A stretch of DNA of 64,000 nt from Lactifluus volemus. Its lineage: Eukaryota; Basidiomycota; Agaricomycetes; Russulales; Russulaceae. The stretch covers positions 1 through 64,000 of the forward strand of contig WTXI01000137.1 in the NCBI GenBank assembly GCA_022376515.1, written 5' to 3'. The notes under the pieces are model-generated. The model saw only the letters and a program-made list of their open reading frames with translations, was not told the DNA's origin and made no database searches. Both the position numbers and the translations under genes were made by a program. Numbering within the stretch: position 1 is the first letter of the stretch; each line of letters starts with the position of its first letter. Of this stretch, positions 55,635 through 64,000 are shown one piece after another.

Positions 55635-56125
55635 TCCTTGAGGTGGGCCCTGCGCTGATCATCAAGAACAAGGATGTTGGGCCCCCTTGCAGTCCCTTTC
55701 ACCACCGCGCAACCTCTGGATCATCATCATCAAGAAGAGTCTCGAGATTTGCCCTAATTTTCGTTCACCTTTGCTGATGAGCTATGTATGTAAATCTACG
55801 GCCCTTTCGCAGCGCATACGGCCCTTTGTTTGTTCTGGTACCTGTGGGTTGCCCTTCGGTAATGCAGCCATCGTTGTAAGCCTTTTTGATGCAGCTGCAC
55901 CTCGCAAGGGAGCTGCAATTGAGGGAATGGCACTGGCACAAGGATTGCGAGATGTCTTGAGCTTGTCATGTAAGGTTTTATGAGGCTTCAGTTGATTCGC
56001 AGCTCAGGCTTGTGTTTGTGAACTTGAGTTTATCTGCCAGTGGCCCAAGGGCGAGTATCTCGTTAACCCATTCAGTGGGTGTCAGCCAGTCTGAGGAGTG
56101 TGAATCAAAGCTGTGGCAGTCTTAT
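55635..56125. other. 3' flank between captured genes and the hAT transposase; no gene
   Basis: Probable 3' UTR of the VTT gene fragment, then DNA leading to the transposase stop. A 98-codon open frame (55687-55983) is not recognised. Confidence 0.4.
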
Positions 56126-57462
56126 TCAATCATACAGATCATGAAAAAACGTATGTAGATCTTCAACAGGATTTCCTTCTTCCCTTTCCTCAAGCTCTGC
56201 TAACTCCTCATCTCTATCAAAGCCACTGGTGAAGTTTAACCCATTGCCTTGCTTCGATGTGAACTTGAGAAGTTGTAAGGCCTCCATCATTCTTGGGCCC
56301 AACTTGCTTCTCCTATCAGTGGTTGTTTCTTTGCTGGAGGAGAAAACCCTTTCACAAGGAACTAAGGAAGCTTGGATTGGAAGTACATCCATGGCAAGCT
56401 TGAATAGTGTTGGAAAATTATCTTCATTCTCCTAATAACAATATAAGTACTTTTAATAAGTGTAAGATAGGGAAAATAAGATACTTACCTGCCAAAAAGC
56501 AATAACATCAACATTCTTTCTTCGTGGAATACCAAGATACTTGTCCACTTCCTCTTCCAAGGTGAGACCTTGTGATTCAAAGTCATCAAAATCATCCATC
56601 TCAAGGATCTCATAGGCTCTGTCAGTATATGAAGTCTGAGCACCATGAGGGGGAGGGGGAGCCCTTGGATCAGATTCTAATTCTGGGGCTTGATAGTAAG
56701 GATAAAGCTAGTTATAGGTTATAAATTTATAAGGTGGTAGTTATGAAACTAAGAACTTACAGCATCAAGAAGGGTTTGCCTTACTAGCTGCATAGAGCGA
56801 TGCTGAGGTTTAGACCACCAGCGCTTTGCCGCTGGATTTAGAACTATACCAAGGGTTAATACTGCTCACAAATAATGATAATGGCTTACATAGAGCTAAG
56901 GAATAGGCTGAAATGTCATCAATTTCTTCCCTATACTCTTCAAGCTTGTCAATAGCAGCTTGGATAATATTATAGCCATCCAAAGAGGCCTTCTCTTGAT
57001 GGCTTTCAAGCCTCTTAATCAGATACTCAAAAGCTGGAAGGGTTCTCCAGAGTGTCGGAGTCTTCTCAGCAGATAACACCTGCTGAAATGCATGTGGAAT
57101 CTAGGCAATGAAAAATTAACATACTTTTACAAAGTGATAAAGTGATAAGACTTACTTCAAGGATGTTTTTCACCATAATGAGCTGATTCCAATCTGCAAA
57201 GGATAGCTGAAAACTTGATTCAGCCTCTGTCAGAAACCGAGTGATAGCCTAAATTATTAGTTGAATGGTATTAAAGACAAATAGACATTTGAGATTACTT
57301 CTCTTAGTTCCAAGGCCTGGTCAATCATTAGAAAAGTTGAAGACCACCTTGTTGGAACATCTCGAATAAGCTTTAAGGGTTCCTTCTTGGGGTCCTTCAA
57401 GTTGTTCAAGTTATTCAAGGTGTTCTCAAAGCCATTGCGCCTGAGTGAAGAGGCACGGATCT
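56126..57462 (-). CDS. hAT transposase, C-terminal half (exons)
   Basis: Minus strand, about six exons with short introns: from 57462 IRASSLRRNGFENTLNNLNN…LIRDVPTRWSSTFLMIDQAL; AITRFLTEAESSFQLSFADW; IPHAFQQVLSAEKTPTLWRT with LPAFEYLIKRLESHQEKASL; AKRWWSKPQHRSMQLVRQTL; SYTDRAYEILEMDDFDDFES with GIPRRKNVDVIAFWQ; and the last exon 56432-56126, ENEDNFPTLFKLAMDVLPIQ with ASLVPCERVFSSSKETTTDR and ALQLLKF. The TRW motif and the VPCERVFSSSK block, with the catalytic Glu, are hallmarks of hAT transposases. No stops were seen within exons. The upstream half is at 62468-64000, beyond a ~5 kb insertion. Confidence 0.85.
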
Positions 57463-58640
57463 AAGATGATAAAATGAGCAGTGTTAAAAAAGATAGGAAG
57501 AAAGAAAGGAAATGAAATGAAAAAGCGAAATTTTCAAGAAAGAAAATTGGGGAGAGCATATCAGCAAGCCTGAGGGGTAGTAGGGCACATCCCAGATTTC
57601 GAACATTGTGCCCAAGCCCAGCTCCCAGCCCAAGTGCATCGTCGCTGTGGCAGCAGTGGTGGGGATGGCATGCAAGTGAGCATGCCCGCTGATCGCCACT
57701 CGGGCAGAGATGGTGTTTGACAACTGTCACAACTCGCAAGAAGACCCATGAAACAATGACCAAGCCAGACATCCTTTGGCGTTAGTGAAGCATTTCGTGC
57801 ATGGTGTCGCGCTTGGTGTGAAGACAGGAAGCTGGAGTGTGGTGCTGTGGCTTGTCGTGATCGTGTGTTGCTGAATGCCACAGCCCAGGAGTCGAGAACG
57901 CCAAAGATGGTGGCCCAAGGGGCAATTGCACCGCTCGAGCTTGCAGCTGGTAGTACGCTTCCTGGAATAACCTCCCCGCTACTTGACACCAAAACACGCC
58001 AAGTTGCGGCACTGGCGCCCCTTTGCCAACCTAGCAAGCATATCATATAAAGTGATTGACGAATCCGAGTCACGCCGTTGACCAGACAGCCCATTGCAAG
58101 AACGCTGGCAGTTTCCCGGCCTGCGATTCTGCGATTTCCAGCCAACTGGGCCACTGTGATTCGGAGGGGGCTGACCCCCAGAACTGAAGTGCACGCTCGG
58201 GTGACAACACAGGAAAAAGTATGCCAATGAAGGGCAATGTCTTTGTGAGGCTCTTGTGTGGTCTCTCTGGTTCTGTACGGGTGGTAGATGAGCGGAAGTG
58301 CTGAGACCGGTACTAATGGGTACTTGCAAGAATGATATCTTCCTCCTGCTGGAATTTAGGTAGCTCTGACGAGGCATACGAAATAACGGATCATCACATC
58401 CGCCTTTCTCCCATCTCCGCATGCATCGAGTTTGACCGCACCCTCGAACCTTCAGTGCTGACAACGCCTTCATTATCCACTTTCCCAGTGCAGTGAGCAC
58501 GGCATTAATGGGATTCGCAACCGTAGGGTGGGAAGCAGCAGTCTGGAGCTGTGAAACGGCAGGAGCAGTGGCGGCGGGTACTATCATAGCTTATGTCTCA
58601 TAAACTTTCGCTACACTTGAATTGCCCATCTGTGCACATA
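57463..58640. other. left part of the insert in the hAT transposase, no gene recognised
   Basis: GC-rich, open in several frames (for example 57561-58154 minus, 197 codons; 57979-58587 minus, 202 codons), without recognisable motifs. The insert boundary lies near 57470 but no terminal repeat or TSD could be fixed. Confidence 0.4.
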
Positions 58641-58646
58641 CGACAG

Positions 58647-59385
58647 ACGATCATTTCGGACATGGGCGAGCTACACCTCGAAATTTACGTTGAGTGGATG
58701 AAGCGCGAGTACGGTGTCACCTGCACTACTGGCCACCCACAAGTTGCGTTCCGAGAAACTGTCATGGAGCGTGCCGAGTTTTCGTACACCCATAAGAAGC
58801 AGACTGGCGGCGTGGGGCAATATGCGCGGGTCATTGGACACATTGAACCGATGGAGACAGACACCAAATCTGGGAAGGATGTCGCATTTGAAAGCGTCGT
58901 CATGGGCGGGAATGTGCCGACCAACTACATTCCGGCGGTCGAGGAGGGCTTCTATGACGAGAAGGGCACGCTGTCCGGTAACCGGATCTCTGGCGTGCGC
59001 ATGGTGTTGCGTGATGGCACATTCCACGCCGTCGATTCATCCGAATTTGCGTTCCGTCTAGCCTCTATCGGTGTGTTCCGCGAGGCATACCTCAAAACGA
59101 CGCCGGTGATTCTCGAGCCAATCATGACGGTGGAAGTCGTTGCTCCCGTTGAGTTCCAGAGTGCGTCTGCTCTCCCCATCTGTGGTAAATATGCTTGTTG
59201 ATTGGTAAAAAGGTGCGGTAATTGGCAGATTGAATGCTCGTCGGGGGACCATCATCGACAGCGAAGTGCGCGAGGACGAGTTCACGGCTATGGGCGGAGG
59301 TCACGCTGAATGACATATTTGGATATTCGAGTCAGCTCCGTGGGGCGACACAAGGAAAGGGCGAATTCAGCATCTGGCAGTTGAC
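58647..59385 (+). pseudogene. MEF1: captured mitochondrial elongation factor G fragment
   Basis: Starts exactly at an intron acceptor (CGACAG|ACG at 58646/58647). [120 protein letters not shown] and [17 protein letters not shown] are domain IV of mitochondrial EF-G1. A 52 nt intron (59161-59212) is retained. It is followed by [20 protein letters not shown] and, after a 1 nt frameshift near 59290, [20 protein letters not shown]. The GTPase domain and the final C-terminus are absent. Intron retention shows capture of genomic DNA. Confidence 0.88.
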
Positions 59386-59531
59386 TTTTATTACACAAGA
59401 TGGCGCAGCGATTGAAGTTTCGCAGCAGCTGAAGTGGAGGGCGATGGTGAGAACCGACCTGAGGGTGTTCCCTTCTCCTGGTGGTGGGCGTGATTCCATG
59501 AGGCGGGATTTGACAAATGTTCTTCCACACA

Positions 59532-59880
59532 TTAGACGCCCATTGTTGTGATGCCGTGCTTCTCAATCACCTCGCAGAATTTGACCATGATTAGGGGCAC
59601 TTCTACACCATCACGGGCCATTGGTTCCGCAAGGTCGACACTAAACAAGGCGGAGTTGTGAATGACTACTATTAGGGGTGTTCGCATTGTGGGGTACCGG
59701 GTTCGTGCGGTCAACATGTTGCGGTAAGGGAGGTTGCTTGATCATTGTCAGCTTCAACTGTACATGACACAGCATGTGCACAACTTACAAAGCCTTCATA
59801 TTTGGGTCCTGTGCGGCGGGGACCTCTTTGCATCCCGCCATAGGCATACACGTGGTTGTGCATAGACCTTAAAGTTGGAA
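59532..59880 (-). pseudogene. captured RhoGAP-gene fragment
   Basis: Minus-strand frame 59717-59532: HNSALFSVDLAEPMARDGVE and VPLIMVKFCEVIEKHGI match the start of a RhoGAP domain (…VDLxEQMxRDxVEVPxIxxKCxEAIEKHGI…GIYR). An upstream block, HNHVYAYGGMQRGPRRTGPK with YEGF (59880-59790), reads in a neighbouring exon-like segment with GT/AG boundaries. The arginine-finger region that should follow is missing. On the opposite strand to the EF-G piece. Confidence 0.6.
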
Positions 59881-59894
59881 TTGTTATTTTTGGA

Positions 59895-60440
59895 CTCGAT
59901 GGTAGCTTTGAGCCTGGGTCCTGCCACACCCAGACAATGTAGAAGCGCTGTGGTCATTTGTGACAGTTTTGCGCAACCGTGTCCCACTTTGGATGGCGCC
60001 GAACAGCGCACTGCGATCCCCGGTAGGAGCTGGAGTAACGAAAACAGGAGCTGGCGGGGCCAACGGAGCTGCAGGAGGAGCAGGAGGAGCCGCGGGGGCA
60101 GGTGGCGCAGGTGGCGACGGGGGTGGTGTGGGCGCAGACATCGCCGTCGGACTGGGAGTTTTAGACGCCACATTAGCACTCGCAGCGGACTGGGAGCGGG
60201 GTGGGCCGCCAGGTGGCGGGAGGATCGACCCGAAGAGCTGTCACGCAAGCCTGTCACGTGTGTCGCGCGAAGAGTTGAGCTCGTCTTCAGAGCTATCGTC
60301 GTCATCGTCTCTCTCATATGCCCACTCATCTTCGCTATCGCCTGGAGAAGTGTGGTACGAAGTCTTGACGGCCGGCGGCACCGGGCTTTTCGATGGAGGC
60401 GGGGGGACAGCTGCAGGCAGGGAAGGCGCTGGTGAAGTAT
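59895..60440 (-). pseudogene. captured WH2-domain (Pan1/verprolin-like) gene fragment
   Basis: Minus strand: KTSYHTSPGDSEDEWAYERD, DDSSEDELNSSRDTRDRLA, one stop, QLFGSILPPPGGPPRSQSAA, then a Pro/Ala-rich stretch (60171-60040) and DRSALFGAIQSGTRLRKTVT with NDHSA. The last block is a WH2 actin-binding motif (I-x-x-G-T-x-L-(K/R)-K-T). The acidic/serine segment before a proline-rich tract and C-terminal WH2 fits fungal Pan1, an endocytic actin regulator, but verprolin-type proteins are not excluded. Confidence 0.6.
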
Positions 60441-61289
60441 ATGGGTGCGGAGTTAGGGTTCAAGGCGGATGCTTCCTGGGGAGTGAGGGATCTTCAAAAG
60501 GGACGTGGAGTTACAAACCGGTATAAGACGTACCCTTAAAGATACCATACTCTGTTTGATTCTGTCAAGAAAAAGGGGGATCCCGCACTGATAAAAGAGC
60601 AGATTGAGAAAAAAAAACAACCATGATTGGAGTACGGAACTCACATTAAGTTCACATAGCACTCTGAGTACGCCTCATCAGAGCTAGGTTCCACGATCGC
60701 GACTTCGTTTTGGGTGGCAGACGTGGCATCTGGCCGCTGAGCGGCAGGTGGTAAATTGTTGCGCCATCGGGCGGTTAGTGAAGGGGAAGGCGTGTTGCTA
60801 GGTCAGCTCCGGTGCTAGATCTAGGGAGAGGAGGAAGACTTGGAAGAAGGAGGGGACGGGGACTACAGTAGAATTTATAGAGGGAGGGGGGTTGGGGGCG
60901 AGAGTCATTGGGGAAGAGGTTGGGGTGGGAATCGGTTCAGAGAGGTGGAAAGTGGAGAAGACCGTGGCATGTCTACTCGTAAATGTGATCGTCGTTGTTG
61001 TACTTGCCTGTTCGATGTCGATTTGGCAGAGCCCCCTCATGAACGCTGTCCGGAGGACTCTTCCGGCAGCCTCCCTGGCCACACACGAGATGTAGTAATC
61101 GTGCCAGCAGGAGGGGGACAAGGTAGAGGACCAAATGGCAGAGGGGATGGCGCAGGCGCAGATACGCAGGGAGGGGGACCCAGAATGGGTGTAGCCACTC
61201 GTGCAGTGACGCCATGGAGAGGGTGGGACTTATGAGTTGATGGTGGAAGGGGAAATGTCAGAGACGTGCTAAGCCCGGGGAGTCTGGGG
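60441..61289. other. insert interior, no gene firmly recognised
   Basis: A minus-strand exon-like block at 60790-60650 reads TARWRNNLPPAAQRPDATSA and SSDEAYSECYVNL up to a GTGAGT donor-like site; it may belong to the WH2 gene piece. The remainder is low-complexity (GGGGAC/GGAGG) DNA. Confidence 0.35.
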
Positions 61290-61815
61290 ATGCACGAGGC
61301 AGCGGCCACGGGCGGATCTGGAAAGCTCATTGTTATACGGAAAGACGTCAAAGATGAACATTTCGAGTTTCATCCCATTCGGCTTGGTCGGTTTGACGGA
61401 TGTACCATCTGGCAGGGCCACGTGCGGAATCTTCTTGCGAGCGATGTGAAAGGCGAGGTTGTCCTTGAACGAGGCGACGCTCCGCAAAAATGTGGTGGTG
61501 TGAAAGTGGTTCGCAATGTTACCCGCGCGGAAGAGGAGCTCGCCCGTGTTGGGGTCGCGCACATCGGCTTGCACGGCAGATATCTCAGAGTATTCGACCA
61601 CGCTGAATTTGGAGCTGCGTTGCGCAACGACGCCGACGGATTCGGTAGGGTAGGCTTTGGGGACTACTTTGGCGGCACAGTCGGCTTGCTTGCTGATGCC
61701 ATAACCGACAAAGACCAGGTCGGCAACGCGGACGAGACAATTGTCGATGCAATAGGCGTGCACGTAGAGAACCTTGCGTGATTCGAGATCGCTCAGGACC
61801 GACCTTGTTTTGTCG
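61290..61815 (-). pseudogene. UAP1: captured UDP-N-acetylglucosamine pyrophosphorylase fragment
   Basis: Minus strand: VLSDLESRKVLYVHAYCIDN, CLVRVADLVFVGYGISKQAD, CAAKVVPKAYPTESVGVVAQ, SKFSVVEYSEISAVQADVRD, RAGNIANHFHTTTFLRSV, LAFHIARKKIPHVALPDGT and KPNGMKLEMFIFDVFPY. This is the central catalytic region of eukaryotic UDP-GlcNAc diphosphorylase, which makes the chitin precursor. The frame is intact over ~170 codons, but the N-terminal LxxGxGTR nucleotide-binding loop and the C-terminus are missing, so it cannot be a functional enzyme. Confidence 0.88.
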
Positions 61816-62467
61816 GTCAGTGAGAGAGGGGTGAGAAGAGCCCCTTTTCGTGCCGCGCAAGGAGACTTTCTGGGTAGCCCGGTAGCGTGGGGACTGGTGG
61901 GGTAGCTCGGTAGCATGGGGGCTCGAATGCAGCATAGCGTCTGAGAAGTAGCTCCTGTGTGAGGCTTATCGTACAACGATGAGGCCACGAGAATTACCAG
62001 ACAGTTAGAGGATACTCACAGATAGATATGCCCCACAAGTCACCCTCAGCAATGGCAATACCACATAGTCGAAGATGAGTAGTAGAACCATGACACTACT
62101 AGCGTCGGACAACAAACCCGGGCCTGCATTGGCACAATGACTTGGAGGTTGTCAAGGTAATTGATCTCATAGAAACGAAGACATTTCACATGCTTCGATT
62201 TCGCGCTTATAGGGACAAGGTTTCCAGCTGAGATATCGCAACAATATAGACAAGGACAAATAGGCTCAGACTCAGAGTGATCTTGTTGAGACGAGTCACG
62301 ATGGGCTGCAGAACACAAGGCAATGCAACACCACAATGCCTCTCAAATTCGAGGTGTTGCCAGTCAAAATTCTCCGAGTACCAGGGAGTAAGATGCCATC
62401 TGAGTCTCCATAGAGCCATAGAAAGCCCACATAGGAAAGAAAATCGAAACAAAAACTGAGAAAAATA
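61816..62467. other. right part of the insert, no gene recognised
   Basis: Includes a short internal repeat (TAGCCCGGTAGCGTGGGGAC and TAGCTCGGTAGCATGGGGGC near 61876-61925). Minus-strand open frames at 62046-62473 do not resemble the expected transposase exon, so the insertion boundary probably lies near 62460. Confidence 0.4.
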
Positions 62468-64000
62468 TGACAAGTAAGATATAACCTACATGCTGAATGG
62501 TACCTTGTAACTTTTTGACTGAGTCTTGATCTGGGCCCAACCCAGCTGCTTGGCCCAATATTTCCTTGCATGCAAGGTTGACAATGTGTGGAAAACATCT
62601 ATAAGAGTAAATCAGCAACATTATGCACAAAAAAATAAGGCTAACCGTATGCGCCGCTGTCTGCTAGAGAACTCAACCCTACGCCCTTCAAGAGCTACTT
62701 GCAATGCAGCAACAAATGTGTCATTATTTGCTGCATTATCCATGGTAATCCATCCAATCTATATAAGTTATGCAGGTTTTACCATTTCCTGAAAAAATAA
62801 GCAAAGGAGATATACCTTGTTAGCTAGATCTAGGCGATCTATGATGAAGAGAAACTCTTCTGCTAAGCGCTCTCCTGTATGTGATCCTGGAACAAGCAGA
62901 AAGCCAACTAGATCAACATGAAGAGTAAGCTTTCTCTGTCCCTGAGTGAGCTTGCTCTCCAGCCAGTGTGCAGTAACAGCCATATATGGCTTAAGGTCAG
63001 GATCAGTCCAGCAGTCCATGGTAAAGGAAATCTTCCCAGCAGAGCGCTGATAAAAAATGGTTAAGTATAATCAAGTCCTTTCACCAACATTGGTCACATG
63101 CCTGCATTTGAGCTGAGAGAAATTTAAAGTGCTCAGCATGTAGCTCTAGAATGCGGTTGCTCATTGTTGTACGGTGGGGAATATCACGTTCTTGCATATT
63201 CTCCTGCAGCAAGAGCATAAGGTCCCGAAATTGTCGGGACTCCACAAGGCTAATAGGCTACAAAATGGTTATTAAAAAAATGTTTTAAAAAATATAAAAA
63301 AAGACCAACTAGGTCATTAGCAACAATAAATTCTACCAGGGCATCCACAAATCGCTCTCGGGAAAATTGAGGCCTAGGTTGATCCTGAGACACAGGCTCA
63401 ACACCATAGAAAGCAGCAATAGCTGCCAGGGCACTTTTTGCTGTGATAGGAATGCCACGAGCTTTACACTGAGCAGACCAATCCTTGGGATGTATTGTGT
63501 ACAAATGCCTTCGCAGGGTCCCTACTGAGGTTGACATCACATAAGGAATGACCTTGTACTGAGCCTTGGTCACTCTAATGGACCTAATATTTTTAAGCAT
63601 TTACACAAAAAAAAAAATAGTAATCACTCACAAGCAAAATTTACATACTCGGTGTTCTTTCTGCTCGAAAAATGTATAAACATCACGGGCAGTGTGACGT
63701 CCTCTCTTATTGCCTGCAGGCCCAGACTCAGACTCAGAAGCAAGAGGCTCTGCGTGTTGTTGATGCCTACTGTGGGCCCGGGTAGGTGAAGCGGGATAAG
63801 GGTCTACAGGCCTGGGGGCATTTTGGTGTCTTTGTGCATGAGAATGTACTAATGGCTCAGCCTGAGGTGTCTCTTCCGAGTCAGAAATCTCAGAATCTGT
63901 TAGAGTAAGAGAGGTCCTAAGATCGAAGGTCTCCGGAGAATGTTGTGCCTGTGCTGGAGTACCAGAAGATGTGCCGCTGGCAGTACTGAGAAATGGATCA
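62468..64000 (-). CDS. hAT transposase, N-terminal half (runs off the window)
   Basis: Minus strand, several exons. Beyond the window edge: DPFLSTASGTSSGTPAQAQH and TDSEISDSEETPQAEPLVHS, an acidic/Ser-rich leader. Then HTARDVYTFFEQKEHR; after an intron SIRVTKAQYKVIPYVMSTSV with GTLRRHLYTIHPKDW (BED-finger-like, H-x4-H); ERDIPHRTTMSNRILELHAE; ISFTMDCWTDPDLKPYMAVT with AHWLESK (first catalytic Asp); GFLLVPGSHTGERLAEEF; GWITMDNAANNDTFVAALQV (second Asp); and CFPHIVNLACKEILGQAAGL (CxxH), ending KKLQ at a splice donor near 62515. Exons lack stops. With 56126-57462 this is one gene split by an insertion. A truncated inverted relative is at 42930-43660. Confidence 0.85.

Noticed and set aside
57979..58587. 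202-codon minus-strand frame in the hAT insert
   Set aside because: No recognisable domain, alternative frames equally open in GC-rich DNA; not enough to call a gene.
61269..61988. Functional UDP-GlcNAc pyrophosphorylase gene
   Set aside because: Frame is open but lacks the N-terminal nucleotide-binding loop and the C-terminus and sits in a mosaic of gene pieces; called a captured fragment.

Overview
This is nuclear DNA of a filamentous fungus, most likely an agaricomycete basidiomycete. The host genes have several 47-63 nt introns. The mobile families are those typical of mushroom-forming fungi: Plavaka-type, Crypton-like tyrosine recombinase, PIF/Harbinger, hAT, pogo, Helitron, Ty1/copia and chromodomain Ty3/gypsy. 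All identifications come from reading translations, terminal repeats and target-site duplications (TSDs) by eye; no database search was run.

Only the first 3.7 kb is ordinary host DNA. It holds a head-to-head pair: mitochondrial ribosomal protein bL34m (minus) and translation initiation factor eIF3 subunit c (plus, 7 exons, 870 aa, with a GC-AG first intron). The remaining ~60 kb is a dense nest of mobile elements. From left to right: a gypsy relic cut by a solo LTR (5.5-9.7 kb); a Helitron helicase relic cut by a solo LTR of the same family and by a poly(A)-tailed retroposon (10.4-15.4 kb); a Crypton-like tyrosine recombinase relic split by a 4.2 kb hAT element carrying Argonaute gene pieces (16.3-22.0 kb); a pogo MITE; gag and Harbinger relics (22-27 kb); a foldback MITE split by a young, full-length copia element with an open 1,428-codon frame (28.2-33.2 kb); a second copy of the poly(A) retroposon (33.7-35.1 kb); a decayed hAT transposase, a near-perfect 172 bp palindrome and another non-autonomous hAT (35.4-40.2 kb); a Plavaka-type relic (41.0-42.3 kb); a second copia element broken by one frameshift and by an antisense solo LTR of its own family (43.7-49.0 kb); and the two halves of one gypsy integrase, now facing each other in opposite orientation, which indicates an inversion (49.0-53.3 kb).

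The last 11 kb is a hAT transposase gene on the minus strand, running off the window end, whose recognisable catalytic residues are present. A ~5 kb insert splits it. The insert carries fragments of at least four unrelated host genes: mitochondrial EF-G, a RhoGAP protein, a WH2 (Pan1/verprolin-like) protein and UDP-GlcNAc pyrophosphorylase. Downstream lie fused fragments of a START-domain gene and a VTT/TMEM41-type membrane protein gene. At least one captured fragment retains an intron, so genomic DNA was captured rather than cDNA.

The most notable items are the hAT element carrying two Argonaute pieces, the multi-gene capture cluster beside and inside the hAT transposase, an unrecognised poly(A)-tailed retroposon family with 11 and 14 bp TSDs, clusters of 7-8 TGACTCA (Gcn4/Cpc1-type) sites in one LTR family, and two copia elements that appear to prime from the anticodon arm of tRNA-Met, in one case with the gag-pol start codon inside the primer-binding site.
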